Source: Mucilaginibacter geliditolerans (GTDB lineage Bacteria; Bacteroidota; Bacteroidia; Sphingobacteriales; Sphingobacteriaceae). From it: a stretch of 64,000 bases of DNA. A model generated the notes under the pieces. It had not been told where the DNA came from. It searched no databases and saw only the letters and a list, made by a program, of their open reading frames with translations. The position numbers and the translations under genes are program-made. The stretch spans positions 1 through 64,000 of the forward strand of contig NZ_JACHBY010000003.1 of NCBI RefSeq assembly GCF_014200495.1, given 5' to 3'. Positions 16,791 through 26,394 of this stretch are shown here, piece after piece. How positions within the stretch are numbered: position 1 is the first letter of the stretch; every line of letters begins with the position of its first letter.

Positions 16791-17612
16791 CTACCGGTAC
16801 TGATTATATCGTGTATCCAATAGATCTTTCATGTAGCAGTTTACAGCAAACTGGTCTGCCAATGGTATTTTTGTAAAAGGAACAGCGGGCATGTAAGGAA
16901 CCGGTCCAAATTCGGTGGTGATTGGGAATATTTCGACGCCTGCCTTTATATTTACTGCTATTATCTTATCCCACCATTCCAGAAATTGATCCAGCGCATA
17001 TTTATACTCCGGGGCCGCCGGATCAGCTACCTGAGGGCCTTCTTCAAACCCAACACGGGCATGGATGTGCCTGCTGCGGCTGATGGCCTTATTAACAGTA
17101 GGGGTAAAGTTTTCCAGCATGCTTTCTGTAACACATACCCAATGCGAAAAGTCGGCCGTTATGCAAAATTCGCTTCGGCTTTCAAAAAACTGATTGATCA
17201 TCTGCGGCGAATAGCCCAACCGTCCTCTGTGTGTTTCATGGGCTACGGTGATTCCTGTTTTTTCTGAGAATTCCTGCGCCGCATCCACCAATTCAAGGTT
17301 TTGTTCAAATGAAAAATAGTCTCTGCCAGTGTGCGAGTTGATCAGCAAGGGAGTCGGCTCTGCACATTGATAAAGATTTTTTATAAATGATTCCATGAAT
17401 TTTTTAAAAGTACTCCCGTTAGCGCGGTGCTGATGAGTTACTATATAGAATTCATGTTGCTGTAAATAATCAAATAAGATATGCTTGTCGGCTTTGTTAT
17501 CAGGTATCCAGGTATCTATACCATCATAACCTGCCTCTCTTATTTTTTTAAGAAAAACATCCAACTCAAGGTGCTCATGCCCCCATAACGGGCTAAGTAT
17601 TTTAATTTTCAT
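16791..17612 (-). CDS. Sugar phosphate isomerase/epimerase family TIM-barrel protein
   Basis: A 273-residue protein of the xylose-isomerase-like TIM-barrel (AP endonuclease 2) superfamily. Candidate metal ligands are visible in order: Glu in VAHETHRGR, Asp and His in TADFSHW, His in RHIHARVGFEEG, and Glu in KAGVEIFPITTEFGP. No signal peptide is seen, so it is cytoplasmic. It overlaps the end of the upstream glycosidase gene by 11 bp, which indicates coupled expression, and converges with the GntR gene with only 13 bp between the stops. The substrate is unknown; a sugar released by the neighbouring glycosidase is a reasonable guess. Confidence 0.8.
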   Translation of the reverse strand: MKIKILSPLWGHEHLELDVFLKKIREAGYDGIDTWIPDNKADKHILFDYLQQHEFYIVTHQHRANGSTFKKFMESFIKNLYQCAEPTPLLINSHTGRDYFSFEQNLELVDAAQEFSEKTGITVAHETHRGRLGYSPQMINQFFESRSEFCITADFSHWVCVTESMLENFTPTVNKAISRSRHIHARVGFEEGPQVADPAAPEYKYALDQFLEWWDKIIAVNIKAGVEIFPITTEFGPVPYMPAVPFTKIPLADQFAVNCYMKDLLDTRYNQYR

Positions 17613-20088
17613 TACTTATACTAATTTGTTCAGCAACAGACTTCGGATGATAACTTATTATCAACTCGCCTCTATTATTACTTCTGAGCTTTTTTACAGG
17701 CTTGCCGTCAACAAAAAACGAGTAATCCGTATTAGGTTTTAACTGGTATATAAGATAATTAAGGAGCGAAGGAGCTGACTTACCAATGCTTTGTATCCAT
17801 ACCATTTTGCCCGGACTCCAGTTTTGGATAGCTATAGTTAATGGTGTGATAGATTTTACCTGTAATGAAACAGCAGCACTGCTCCCATTAAAATAAGACA
17901 ATTGATCTTTAATTGTATTAAAGCCAAAACTTGTGTTGGCGGCTACCTTAAATATTTTATCAGATACCGAATAACTGCCGCTATCCAAACTTATAATTAA
18001 ACGTTTGCCTCTGAAATTATAATTGAGCCTGGTGCCGGCAAGTTCGGGGGTAATATGGGGATCAAGATAAAAGCGGTTATATAAAGGATTTATACCATAA
18101 ACAGCCTGATATAAGCCCACAATTGCCAGGCTATTTCCTGATAATATATCATCACCAAGCCCATCCTGCTTTATCCTGCCATAACGCTGAAAGGCAAGAC
18201 CATCTTTACTGTATTGCTCAAGCACGTTCTTCACATATTTAACGGCGAGTGCCGGTTTATAATCAGCATAAGCTTTAACTGCAATTGATCCCCATGATAA
18301 AAACAGGTCGCCGTTTTCATATGACGGAAAAGGATATTGCGATTGTTTTGCCTCTCCGGGCGCATATCCGTACATAGCTAAAGGCCAAAAGAACAGATTT
18401 TCCTTTTTCATTTGTGCCTCGATATTATCCAGTATGATTTTTTTTCGCGCATCATCATCACAAATGCCGTAGGCTATCGCCATAAAATTTACAGGGGTAA
18501 CCATATTGCGGCCGTGTATGGTTTGGTCTTTATCGCGCCAATAATCATAGCAACCATTTTCCGCGTCCCAAAAGCCTCCGTTTTCAATAGGTTTGTTAAA
18601 GCTTGCTTTTAGTTTAGCGGCAAAACCTGCATAATAAGTTGCTTTGGTTTCATTGTTTAACTGATGTTCTATTGCAGCCCATTTTATTAAAGCGTGATAT
18701 AGTTTAGCGTTTACAAATGCATTTTCATAAGATGCCCAAACAATATCAATCCAATCGCTACTTCTTTTTTGTGCGGAGTTATCGGTCATCATCTCAACGA
18801 GCCCATTGTTATTGCTGTCCCTTTTCAAAATCCAGTCTAAAGCTTTTTCACAGGATTGCTGTTTACCCTTTACCCAATTTTTATCGCCCGTCATATCATA
18901 CATTTCTGTAATATTGGTTACCAGGTCGGGGTTTGAATCCATTAAAATACCCCATTGTGCCTCATAAAATCCATATTGATTAAATTTACCGGGCATCGCG
19001 TCTTCGTTAGTATAAGCCCATCTTGGGTAAACCCTGCCATCAGGTTTAATGGCATGGTCGCAATAATAATCAAGGCAGCTTTGATCCCCTTTTAAATAAT
19101 CCGGATCATTAATGGCAAGACCCAACTGGGCAATGTATTGTTCATGCAGGCAAATAGGGCCATAAGGGGTAGCCCAACTGTTTCCACCAAAATGCAAGGA
19201 ATCAATTACACCAATCCTGGCTATGGTATTTAACACTGCGCTAACTTTTGCACCGTCGACCCCTTTAAACTTGCCTCGTCCATACTTTTCATTAAAATTA
19301 AAGTAGCTTAACGTAATACTCTCACTGCTGGCACCTGCTATGTTAAAAGGTGCCCATACATCTGTTCGTCCTCTTAAAAATCTCCGGCGGTTTGTTCCGC
19401 TATCCAATTTAAAACCTAGTTCCTTGTCAGATACCGTGATGGCATAGGCAAGTTTATCTTCATTTGTACGGGTGTACTTCATAGCCACGTTTTTACCGGC
19501 GGCATTTACGCTAATGTTTAGGCCGTTACCAGTTTTACTGTTCCAAAAGTTTGATGATGTGGTGTGTATCCCATAAGTACATAGTTTTTCATTAAACAAA
19601 TAAAACCATGCCAATCCGCCATAACCCTGGTAAGCACCATCCCAGGTATTAATACTATCGAAATTAAACTCGGGTAATGCAGCTTCATCAATCTTTATAT
19701 TTTTTGCCGTGCTTCTTTCTATGCTCCATTTTATGGATTGGCCGGAGATCGTAAATATCCAGTTTTCAGCAATTACCCCATAGTGAATGCCGCTTAGCTT
19801 AATGATATTCCCTGTTTTTATCAATACCGGGCTACCGGTTAAATGCAATGATGAATAAACAGTACCGTCAATGGTTACAGAGGTAAAAATTCCATCGGCA
19901 CTATTAATTACCTTTTGGCCGCCAACAATAAGGGATGTAATACTGGCTTTTTTATCATAATTAAGTACCATATCTATTTTAGCATTATGAATGTCAATTA
20001 CCTTGAGGACAGGTTTGGACATTGATACAACAGATAAAAAACAACTTAAGTAACCAATGATAGCGCCGATGATTTTTCTGTAATGCAT
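17602..20088 (-). CDS. Exported six-hairpin (alpha/alpha) glycosidase-like protein
   Basis: An 828-residue protein. The frame is open from 20178, but ATG 20088 gives a clean signal peptide (MHYRKIIGAIIGYLSCFLS). The N-terminal 300 residues look like a beta-sandwich. From about residue 320 the pattern of an (alpha/alpha)6 barrel appears, with DSNNNGLVEM, SSDWIDIVWASYENAFVNAK and NGGFWDAENGCYDYW. This is similar to GH63/GH37/GH78-type enzymes. I cannot assign a family number or identify the catalytic acids with confidence. Its stop overlaps the isomerase start, and an AraC regulator follows upstream on the same strand. A role in freeing sugar from plant polysaccharide is inferred from context. 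Confidence 0.7.
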   Translation of the reverse strand: MHYRKIIGAIIGYLSCFLSVVSMSKPVLKVIDIHNAKIDMVLNYDKKASITSLIVGGQKVINSADGIFTSVTIDGTVYSSLHLTGSPVLIKTGNIIKLSGIHYGVIAENWIFTISGQSIKWSIERSTAKNIKIDEAALPEFNFDSINTWDGAYQGYGGLAWFYLFNEKLCTYGIHTTSSNFWNSKTGNGLNISVNAAGKNVAMKYTRTNEDKLAYAITVSDKELGFKLDSGTNRRRFLRGRTDVWAPFNIAGASSESITLSYFNFNEKYGRGKFKGVDGAKVSAVLNTIARIGVIDSLHFGGNSWATPYGPICLHEQYIAQLGLAINDPDYLKGDQSCLDYYCDHAIKPDGRVYPRWAYTNEDAMPGKFNQYGFYEAQWGILMDSNPDLVTNITEMYDMTGDKNWVKGKQQSCEKALDWILKRDSNNNGLVEMMTDNSAQKRSSDWIDIVWASYENAFVNAKLYHALIKWAAIEHQLNNETKATYYAGFAAKLKASFNKPIENGGFWDAENGCYDYWRDKDQTIHGRNMVTPVNFMAIAYGICDDDARKKIILDNIEAQMKKENLFFWPLAMYGYAPGEAKQSQYPFPSYENGDLFLSWGSIAVKAYADYKPALAVKYVKNVLEQYSKDGLAFQRYGRIKQDGLGDDILSGNSLAIVGLYQAVYGINPLYNRFYLDPHITPELAGTRLNYNFRGKRLIISLDSGSYSVSDKIFKVAANTSFGFNTIKDQLSYFNGSSAAVSLQVKSITPLTIAIQNWSPGKMVWIQSIGKSAPSLLNYLIYQLKPNTDYSFFVDGKPVKKLRSNNRGELIISYHPKSVAEQISISNEN

Positions 20089-20266
20089 AGGATGAGTTAA
20101 AAAGCTAAATCTAAGATTATCAAAAGCAGTTCGTATACCAAATATCAAAATGCACATCTCAAATGTCAAAAAGTACAAAGAATAGCAGGTTTACAGCAAT
20201 AATATTTTAAGCTGAAGGCATACGTTGAACTAGTTTTAGGTAAAAAATAAAGCTTTGCCATAGGAG

Positions 20267-21145
20267 TCATTTTAATTGGCTCCTGTGTTCTTTTGGAGCG
20301 ATGCCATTCTTTTTCTTAAACATACGGGAGAAGTAAAAGATTGACTCAAATCCGGTTTGATAAGCAACCTCATTAACGGTTAAATTAGTGGAAATTAATA
20401 GCTTTTTCGCTTTGTCCAACCGGAGTTCAAGATGATACTGATTAGGAGAAAGTCCTGTGATCTCTTTGAAAACCTTTCTGAAATTTGAATAACCCATGGG
20501 TAGCTCATTAGCAATTTCTTCCAGGCTTACCGGGTTTTCAATAGACTCCTGCAGCAGGAATTTCGCTTTAGAAACAAGTTTCTCATTTTTGCTCCCGGTT
20601 TGATCCTGAAATTTTGAGACAGCATTTAGCAAACCCAGCATTTGCAACGTAATACCGGCAATGATTTGACGATAACCAATTTTAGCCGTTTCAACGGTGG
20701 TAATAAGTGTATGGAAAAGTTGAAGCAGTTCTTCATTAAGGCCAACGTCAATAAAAGGCTTCTCCGCATTAAATATACCTTTATGCATCAGCTCATCGGG
20801 ATATTTCCCGTTAAACCCTACCCAATATTCTTCCCAACCCGAAAGCGGGTGCGGTTTGTATCTGTGCCAAACACCGGGGAATAGCAAAAAGCAGGTTCCT
20901 GCCTTTATATCAAACGCTTTGGTTTTTGCAGATTCAAGTACCCCCTCGCCCCTGGTTATAAAAACAATATAATAGCCGTTAAGGATCCTGCCTTTATTCC
21001 AGCTAAAGGAATGATCTATCGGATGCTCCCGATTATTTGGATAGTTTTTATTGGGCCCAACTTTCGCAAAGCCAACAGTATTAACATAAAAGCCCCAGTT
21101 TTCTTCGGTGGTGCCTACATTAAGATATTTTTGATAATTCTGCAT
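20267..21145 (-). CDS. AraC-family transcriptional regulator
   Basis: A 292-residue regulator with an N-terminal cupin-like sensing domain (FDIKAGTCFLLFPGVWHRYKP) and a C-terminal pair of helix-turn-helix motifs (LEEIANELPMGYSNFRKVF and VNEVAYQTGFESIFYFSRMF). It lies 178 bp upstream of the six-hairpin glycosidase in the same direction and is divergent from the PhyH-family gene. Either could be its target. A GC-rich inverted repeat, ATGACC-N5-GGTCAT, sits 12 bp before its start codon and may be an operator. No ligand can be named. Confidence 0.9.
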   Translation of the reverse strand: MQNYQKYLNVGTTEENWGFYVNTVGFAKVGPNKNYPNNREHPIDHSFSWNKGRILNGYYIVFITRGEGVLESAKTKAFDIKAGTCFLLFPGVWHRYKPHPLSGWEEYWVGFNGKYPDELMHKGIFNAEKPFIDVGLNEELLQLFHTLITTVETAKIGYRQIIAGITLQMLGLLNAVSKFQDQTGSKNEKLVSKAKFLLQESIENPVSLEEIANELPMGYSNFRKVFKEITGLSPNQYHLELRLDKAKKLLISTNLTVNEVAYQTGFESIFYFSRMFKKKNGIAPKEHRSQLK

Positions 21146-21156
21146 AATTCTATAAC

Positions 21157-21173
21157 ATGACCTCCCCGGTCAT
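21157..21173. promoter_or_regulatory. Inverted repeat ATGACC-N5-GGTCAT upstream of the AraC gene
   Basis: Perfect 6-bp arms (21157-21162, 21168-21173) surround TCCCC, 12 bp before the AraC start codon and about 180 bp before the divergent PhyH gene. It stands out because the surrounding DNA is strongly AT-rich. It could be an operator or part of the leader. Confidence 0.4.
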
Positions 21174-21353
21174 AATCAAAAAATACAAGGATTGCTATCC
21201 TATAAATAACTTCCTAACTTATTTAACTGCAAAATAAAAAGATAATTTATCATAAAATGCAAATAAAAGTACTTTTTAGTAAAATAGAAATAATGGTGCA
21301 TTGTTTAAGTTTGTTATGCCAATTAACAAATTACTAACTAAGCATATAATTTC

Positions 21354-22172
21354 ATGAATACAGTAATTACTCAACAGCAAGTCGACTTTTATCAAAGCAA
21401 TGGTTATATCGTAATAGAAGATTTTCTAAATGCCGATGAACTCGAAACCTGGAGGGAGACGGTTAAAACAGCGATCCAGGAAAGGAACGGACAGAAAATT
21501 CCGGGAAAGGCTGGCGCAATTGGTGAGGATGACGGCATTAATAAGGAGGCGGATTATTTCAGTAAAGTATTTGACCAGCTGATTAATCTTTGGCAAACCA
21601 ATGAAAAGGTTAAAGAGCTGATGTTTAACCCCCAAATAGGTGAAATGGCCGCTAAACTTTCGGGCGTTGATGGTATCCGGATCTGGCATGATCAGGCTTT
21701 ATTTAAAAGACCGTGGGCCAATCCCACCTCCTGGCATTTGGATACGCCTTTCTGGTCGTTTACAGATCGCAGGGCACTATCAATATGGGTGGCGCTGGAT
21801 GACGCTACTTTAGAAAATGGCTGCCTCTTTTTTATACCGGGTTCGCACAAAGAAACCGGTTTTGAAAATCCCGGAATCGGTAAAAACATGGACTCGGTGT
21901 TCGATTTCTACCCTGTTTTTAGAACAGCCAAATCTGTTGCAGCCCCGATGAAGGCCGGGAGTTGCTCGTTTCATAATGGGTTCACCATTCATGGCGCACA
22001 TGCCAACATGACACCGGGTTCGCGCAGGGCAATGACCTGTGCCTACATGCCCGACGGTAATGTTTATAACGGAATACCGAATGTTTTACCCCAAAGCTAT
22101 TTAGAAACGCTGAAGATAGGCGACGAGTTAAACAATGACTCACAAAATCCACTCATTTACAAACGGGTTTAA
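21354..22172 (+). CDS. Phytanoyl-CoA dioxygenase (PhyH) family protein
   Basis: A 272-residue Fe(II)/2-oxoglutarate-dependent oxygenase of the PhyH family. The HxD iron motif is WHLDTPFW near residue 127 and the distal histidine lies in SFHNGFTIHGAHANM near residue 205-215. An arginine for 2-oxoglutarate binding is probably in the TPGSRRAMTC segment. The core WVALDDATLENGCLFFIPGSH is strongly conserved in the family. It is divergent from the AraC regulator with a 208-bp gap. Bacterial members hydroxylate diverse small molecules, and nothing here identifies the substrate. Confidence 0.9.
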   Translation: MNTVITQQQVDFYQSNGYIVIEDFLNADELETWRETVKTAIQERNGQKIPGKAGAIGEDDGINKEADYFSKVFDQLINLWQTNEKVKELMFNPQIGEMAAKLSGVDGIRIWHDQALFKRPWANPTSWHLDTPFWSFTDRRALSIWVALDDATLENGCLFFIPGSHKETGFENPGIGKNMDSVFDFYPVFRTAKSVAAPMKAGSCSFHNGFTIHGAHANMTPGSRRAMTCAYMPDGNVYNGIPNVLPQSYLETLKIGDELNNDSQNPLIYKRV

Positions 22173-22181
22173 CAAAGTTAA

Positions 22182-22330
22182 AAGATACTGGTTGTCGAGA
22201 ATAGTAAAGCAATATCCTCTTCAATGCCAGCTATGGTAGTATAAATGACAGGAAGTATAACCCTGTAAAAGATTACATTTTGCGTAGCCGAAAGCTATTT
22301 TTCAAGATCTTCCATATCACATCAAATTAA
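22182..22330 (+). pseudogene. Possible remnant of a LytTR-type response regulator
   Basis: Just after the PhyH stop, a short frame from 22182 reads KILVVENSKAISSSMP before a stop, like the start of a receiver domain. A second frame from 22271 reads DYILRSRKLFFKIFHITSN, which recalls the start of a LytTR DNA-binding domain. Neither is a functional gene. The similarity is short and could be chance. The remaining DNA up to 22432 shows nothing I can name. Confidence 0.25.
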
Positions 22331-22432
22331 CATTCTAAAAAAAGTAACCAGGGACCATTCATTTTCTCATAAATAATATTTCAGGTGTGATTATTCATAG
22401 TCTATCATACACACATAAGTTGGCTATAAATG

Positions 22433-23557
22433 CTAAAATAATTTTGCTTGTGTGTTTCTTTTGCGAATAGCTTCTTCGGTTCTTGGAATAAAATTTTCTC
22501 TTACATTTAATTCGGCGGTGGCTTGAACTTCTTCAATAAACGGACGCAACTTTTTGTTGTAATCCTGAAACGCTAATTCAAAATTTCCGTTGTGTTTTTG
22601 TAAAGCATCAGCTAATGCGGTAGCACCATTTATTGCCAGCGATGCACCCATTCCAGCAGCAGGCGAAGCGCAATAGGCTGCATCGCCTACCAATGCCACT
22701 CTGCCTTTTGTCCACGATGGCATTTTTATTTGACAGAATTTATCGAAGTAAAAAGTTTTCGAACGCTGCACTTCTTTCAGTAATTCTGAGGTTCGCCAGT
22801 TTAGCCCCTCAAACTGTTCCAAAATAATTTTTCTTTGTCGCTCCTCATCACGGTAATCGTAAGGAATTTCTTTTTCTGAATTGAAACAAAAAACTATATC
22901 GGTCTTATTGTTGTAAGCATTAAGCATAATAGCCTTGTCTGGCACACCATACATTTGCATTGTTTTTTGTTTGACCAGCAATTTGCTGACGATGGTGATA
23001 GAAAAATAAGCTTTCAAAAAATGTGTGTATTCAGTTTCGTGGCCAAACCTAATTCTTCTAACAGCCGAATGGATACCGTCGCAGCCAAACAGCAGGTCAA
23101 ACTCGCTTTGCTTACCATCTTTAAAAGTAACTAAGATATTGTCTTTTGTTTCATTTAATGCTGTGATGCTACCACCGAAAATAAATTCAACATCATTTTT
23201 TAGCTTATCAAATAAAATATGCACAAATTTATCCCGTTCAATTTCGATATGGTCATCGGGAAGTTCCGCACCCTCATTTTTTAACAATATCGAGCCTTCG
23301 GTAATATCATCTGCATTTTTAAATTCTATCATTTCCAAATTCAGCCGGTTTGATTCTAATTGCTTAAAAATCCCCATACGCTTAGCGGCATCTGAGGCAA
23401 TCCCCTCTATATCAATAGCCCCGCCAGCAGTTCTAGGTTCGTTTGCAATTTCAACAACAGTTACTTTGTAACCCAGCTTGTCCATCCAATAGGCTGTTGA
23501 AAGTCCCGCAATACTTGCACCTGAAACAAGCACTTTTTTTTCTTTTAATGATTCCAT
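22433..23557 (-). CDS. FAD-dependent monooxygenase (PHBH/TetX-like)
   Basis: A 374-residue flavoprotein of the aromatic-ring hydroxylase/TetX-like class. The N-terminal dinucleotide motif is VLVSGASIAGLSTAYWMDKLG. The DG motif is LLFGCDGIHSAVRRIRFG, and the second FAD motif is GRVALVGDAAYCASPAAGMGASLAI. I start at ATG 23557 because the first residues upstream have no family character. An AraC regulator lies 80 bp upstream on the same strand and probably controls it. The substrate could be an aromatic compound or an antibiotic; the sequence does not decide. Confidence 0.9.
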   Translation of the reverse strand: MESLKEKKVLVSGASIAGLSTAYWMDKLGYKVTVVEIANEPRTAGGAIDIEGIASDAAKRMGIFKQLESNRLNLEMIEFKNADDITEGSILLKNEGAELPDDHIEIERDKFVHILFDKLKNDVEFIFGGSITALNETKDNILVTFKDGKQSEFDLLFGCDGIHSAVRRIRFGHETEYTHFLKAYFSITIVSKLLVKQKTMQMYGVPDKAIMLNAYNNKTDIVFCFNSEKEIPYDYRDEERQRKIILEQFEGLNWRTSELLKEVQRSKTFYFDKFCQIKMPSWTKGRVALVGDAAYCASPAAGMGASLAINGATALADALQKHNGNFELAFQDYNKKLRPFIEEVQATAELNVRENFIPRTEEAIRKRNTQAKLF

Positions 23558-23637
23558 TTTTATACGATTTAATTTGACGGGGCAAAGGAACATCGTATAA
23601 CAAGCGCAAACAATGACAATACAAAGCAGATATTGGA

Positions 23638-24495
23638 CTAATCGTGGTTTTTGTTTCGGAAAGCTAAAGCAGTCAATCCTGTAACTTTAGTAAATAACCG
23701 TGAAAAATAAGGATAATCATCATAGCCTAATGCTGCTGCAATTTCTTTTACCGATTTATCGGAATGATGCAGCAAGCGTTTTGCTTCTAAAATTACACGT
23801 TGCTGTATGTGATGTGAAACGGAATAGCCTGTTGTGTTTTTGACACATTCGTTTAGGTAAGCTGTAGATATATTTAATTTTAGGGCATATGCTGCGGGGC
23901 GTTTTAGTGTGGTGTAATTACGCTCCAATGTTTCCTTGAATGCTTTGGTGATAATCTCAAATCGTGAAAGTTTGTCCATTGATTTAGATTGCGCTAAATA
24001 TTGCGAAACCACTAATGCGATCAATGCGTTACAGCTGTCTTTTAATAAGGAATGATATAGTTTATCCTGTTTCCTTTCAGCAAATTTTAAGCAAAGTGAT
24101 ACCGCTTCGGAGATAATGGAAAACATTTCTTGCTGTAACACTAACGGCTTTGCGGGTGTGATGCCTTCCAACAGTTTTAGATATTCAGGATTCAGATTTT
24201 CATTATTAGTTGCCCAACTGCTGACTGTAAATTTTTTAAATGCTATTATACGATGTACCTGATTAGGGTGCATGTAGATGACAGACGGTGACTCAATTTT
24301 ATACTTTTGAAAATCAATTTCGATAGTAATAATTCCTTTTTCAAGCAGGTGAAATGAATGCCAGTTATGACGCTCTGATTGCTCCAATATTTCGAAAACA
24401 GATAAATCTTTAACCGATATTTTTTCAATGGAAATACCTGAGTTATACTCGTCACCAAAATGATTTATAGGTATTGATTCGTTTTTTTTGCGCAT
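23638..24495 (-). CDS. AraC-family transcriptional regulator
   Basis: A 285-residue regulator. The N-terminal cupin-like part includes SPSVIYMHPNQVHRI. The C-terminal HTH_18 domain includes AAYALKLNISTAYLNECVKN and VKEIAAALGYDDYPYFSRLF. It sits 80 bp upstream of the FAD monooxygenase gene on the same strand and is the likely regulator or cotranscribed partner of that gene. It is divergent from the surface-repeat protein gene at 24703 but is not obviously linked to it. No ligand can be inferred. Confidence 0.9.
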   Translation of the reverse strand: MRKKNESIPINHFGDEYNSGISIEKISVKDLSVFEILEQSERHNWHSFHLLEKGIITIEIDFQKYKIESPSVIYMHPNQVHRIIAFKKFTVSSWATNNENLNPEYLKLLEGITPAKPLVLQQEMFSIISEAVSLCLKFAERKQDKLYHSLLKDSCNALIALVVSQYLAQSKSMDKLSRFEIITKAFKETLERNYTTLKRPAAYALKLNISTAYLNECVKNTTGYSVSHHIQQRVILEAKRLLHHSDKSVKEIAAALGYDDYPYFSRLFTKVTGLTALAFRNKNHD

Positions 24496-24649
24496 CGTTT
24501 TTCGATTCTCTATGTAAAGATAGCTTGTCTGGTTGATCTGTCGCAGGTGACAAGGTTAATTGTCTAATTCTTCGCCTATTATACCTGCAGACCATGTGTA
24601 TGGCCAACTATAGCACATTGGGCAGCTATAATTATTTTTTAAAGACGAG

Positions 24650-24675
24650 TCAGGGTAAGGTATCCATTGTGTGTC
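24650..24675 (+). promoter_or_regulatory. Predicted ECF-sigma promoter, copy A (TCAGGGTAA-N12-GTGTC)
   Basis: The minus-35 element TCAGGGTAA is at 24650-24658 and the minus-10 element GTGTC at 24671-24675, followed by ATT. The start codon of the surface-repeat gene is 27 bp further on. The same two blocks with the same 12-base spacing occur upstream of the STN repeat protein (29891-29916) and the TonB receptor (33440-33465). A GGGTAA/GTC pair is the usual form of ECF-sigma promoters, and an ECF sigma gene lies 1.8 kb away. Confidence 0.75.
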
Positions 24676-24702
24676 ATTGCTGTAAATAAACAAAAAACAG
24701 AC

Positions 24703-25725
24703 ATGGAACGCGAATCGTACAACTACAACATTACATCAGCAATTATAAAAGTAGCTGCGCTGATGCTCCTGTTATTTACTGCAAATAGCATTTATGCGCA
24801 AAAAAATAACAATGACCGCCGGAACAACATTGGATTGATCTATCCTTTAAGCAGCAACTACACCAGCGCCCCCAGAGATACCAATAATTTTTCATTAAAC
24901 CTGTTAGCAGGGGTTTCTGCCGGGGAACGTGGTTTTTCACTTGCGGGTTTATCAAACGTTGTCCACGGGGATGCCACGGGGGTACAGATAGCTGGTTTCT
25001 CAAACCACATTGGTAAAAACGCAAATGGCGTTATGGTCGCGGGCTTTATAAATACTTATACGCAGGGAAAAGGAACAGCAGTAGCGGGTTTCGCCAATAT
25101 TGCCCGTAATAATACCGGCACACAGGTAGCCGGATTCCTGAATACAGGCGGCGATATGTCAGGGCTGCAATTAGCAGGTTTTATGAACGTTGCTAAAAAA
25201 CTGAAAGGCACCCAGGTTGGCTTTATAAACATTGCCGATAGCGCGGGTACCCAGATAGGCATTATCAATATCGCAAAAAATAACGATAAGAGCATCGGGA
25301 TATCTATTGACGAAAATGAAACTACGATGTTAAGTTTCCGCTCAGGCGGCAAACTCTTTTATGGCATTATAGGCATTGGCGGCAATCTTAAAAATACAAA
25401 GGAAAAATACGCTTATGAGGCCGGCCTTGGTATTAATATATTAAGGGAAAAAGCATTCAGCCTAAAAACAGAACTTATTACCAGTGGACTGGAAAGTTTT
25501 AAAGGCGATGAATACTTCAAATCGTCGTCATACCTGATGCCCGCCTTTAAAATTACCCGTTCCATCGAAATATTTGGCGGGCCATCCTTCAATTATGTTG
25601 AAACAGATAATGCTGAGGGAAGAAATTTAGTAAAGAAATACGTAACCAGCTGGACACGAAACAACGGCAGCGATTTGTATGGGTTATATTTTGGCTATAC
25701 GGCCGGAGTTCAGTTTCACTTTTAA
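24703..25725 (+). CDS. Surface-repeat barrel protein (LA_2272-like)
   Basis: A 340-residue exported protein started at ATG 24703, which gives a signal peptide ending at NSIYAQ. Residues 65 to about 190 hold roughly eight degenerate repeats of about 14-18 residues built on AGF-N, for example VAGFANIARNNTGTQ and LAGFMNVAKKLKGTQ. The C-terminal part looks like outer-membrane beta-strands ending in the aromatic GVQFHF, a typical barrel end signal. It resembles the LA_2272 family of surface-repeat proteins, whose function I do not know. It is paralogous to the C-terminal part of the STN protein at 28054-29829, with nearly the same repeat block. A predicted ECF promoter precedes it. Confidence 0.7.
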   Translation: MERESYNYNITSAIIKVAALMLLLFTANSIYAQKNNNDRRNNIGLIYPLSSNYTSAPRDTNNFSLNLLAGVSAGERGFSLAGLSNVVHGDATGVQIAGFSNHIGKNANGVMVAGFINTYTQGKGTAVAGFANIARNNTGTQVAGFLNTGGDMSGLQLAGFMNVAKKLKGTQVGFINIADSAGTQIGIINIAKNNDKSIGISIDENETTMLSFRSGGKLFYGIIGIGGNLKNTKEKYAYEAGLGINILREKAFSLKTELITSGLESFKGDEYFKSSSYLMPAFKITRSIEIFGGPSFNYVETDNAEGRNLVKKYVTSWTRNNGSDLYGLYFGYTAGVQFHF

Positions 25726-25818
25726 ATAACCCTGTTAAATCATTTATAAAACGCAAACCGCGTGTCATTAACAAGCATCATATACATTATCAAATACAAT
25801 TTAACAAAAACCAAGAAA

Positions 25819-26391
25819 ATGAAATCATTTAAATTACTTGCTACGGCTAGCTTAATTATACTGGGCATCAGTTCGGTAAAAGCGCAATCTACTACAGAGA
25901 TTGATTTTGGAATAAAAGCGGGTGCTAACTTCTCAACTTTAAAAACCGGCCTGGATGCCGTTACCGACAAATCGGGTAAAGTTGGGTTTAATGCAGGGGT
26001 ATTTGCCCGGATAGGTAAGGATTTTTACTTTCAGCCAGAAATTAACTATGTTACTTTTAGTGATAAATACAGCTTTAACGCTATTTCATATGACGCCAAA
26101 TTCAAACAATTAAATGTGCCATTAATGGCGGGATATAAGATAGTGAACACTTCGGCACTGATCTTCCGGGTATCAGCGGGCCCCGATTTTTATTACAACT
26201 TAAAAGATCCAGTTGCCCCAGCTGGTTTTAAATATAAAGACCTTACTGCCGGAGCGGTTTTAAACGCAGGTGTTGACATAGGGAGTTTGACACTGGATGC
26301 ACGTTACAGCATGGGCTTAAGTAAATTCAATGAGGGGCTTGGCCAAAAAGCAAATATCTTTAGTGTGGGTGTTGGTTTTAAATTTCAATAA
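25819..26391 (+). CDS. Small outer-membrane beta-barrel protein (porin/PorT-like)
   Basis: A 190-residue exported protein started at ATG 25819, giving the signal peptide MKSFKLLATASLIILGISS with cleavage after VKAQ. The mature part alternates hydrophobic residues with glycines (IDFGIKAGANFSTL, FNAGVFARIGKDFYFQPEINY) and ends in VGVGFKFQ, as in eight-stranded barrels of the PorT/OmpA-barrel type. It follows the surface-repeat gene by 93 bp. A GTGTCATT box at 25762 resembles the minus-10 of the ECF promoters, but the matching minus-35 is poor. A hairpin terminator follows its stop. The specific role is unknown. Confidence 0.75.
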   Translation: MKSFKLLATASLIILGISSVKAQSTTEIDFGIKAGANFSTLKTGLDAVTDKSGKVGFNAGVFARIGKDFYFQPEINYVTFSDKYSFNAISYDAKFKQLNVPLMAGYKIVNTSALIFRVSAGPDFYYNLKDPVAPAGFKYKDLTAGAVLNAGVDIGSLTLDARYSMGLSKFNEGLGQKANIFSVGVGFKFQ

Positions 26392-26394
26392 AGA

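Noticed and set aside
24930..25300. Tandem repeats that could be taken for a CRISPR array
   Set aside because: The repeats are degenerate, in frame and encode AGF-N protein motifs. There are no constant repeats with unique spacers.
25762..25775. A fourth GTGTCATT box upstream of the small barrel gene, possible ECF promoter
   Set aside because: The position 12 bases upstream reads CATTTATAA, which shares only TAA with TCAGGGTAA. The minus-10-like match alone is not enough.
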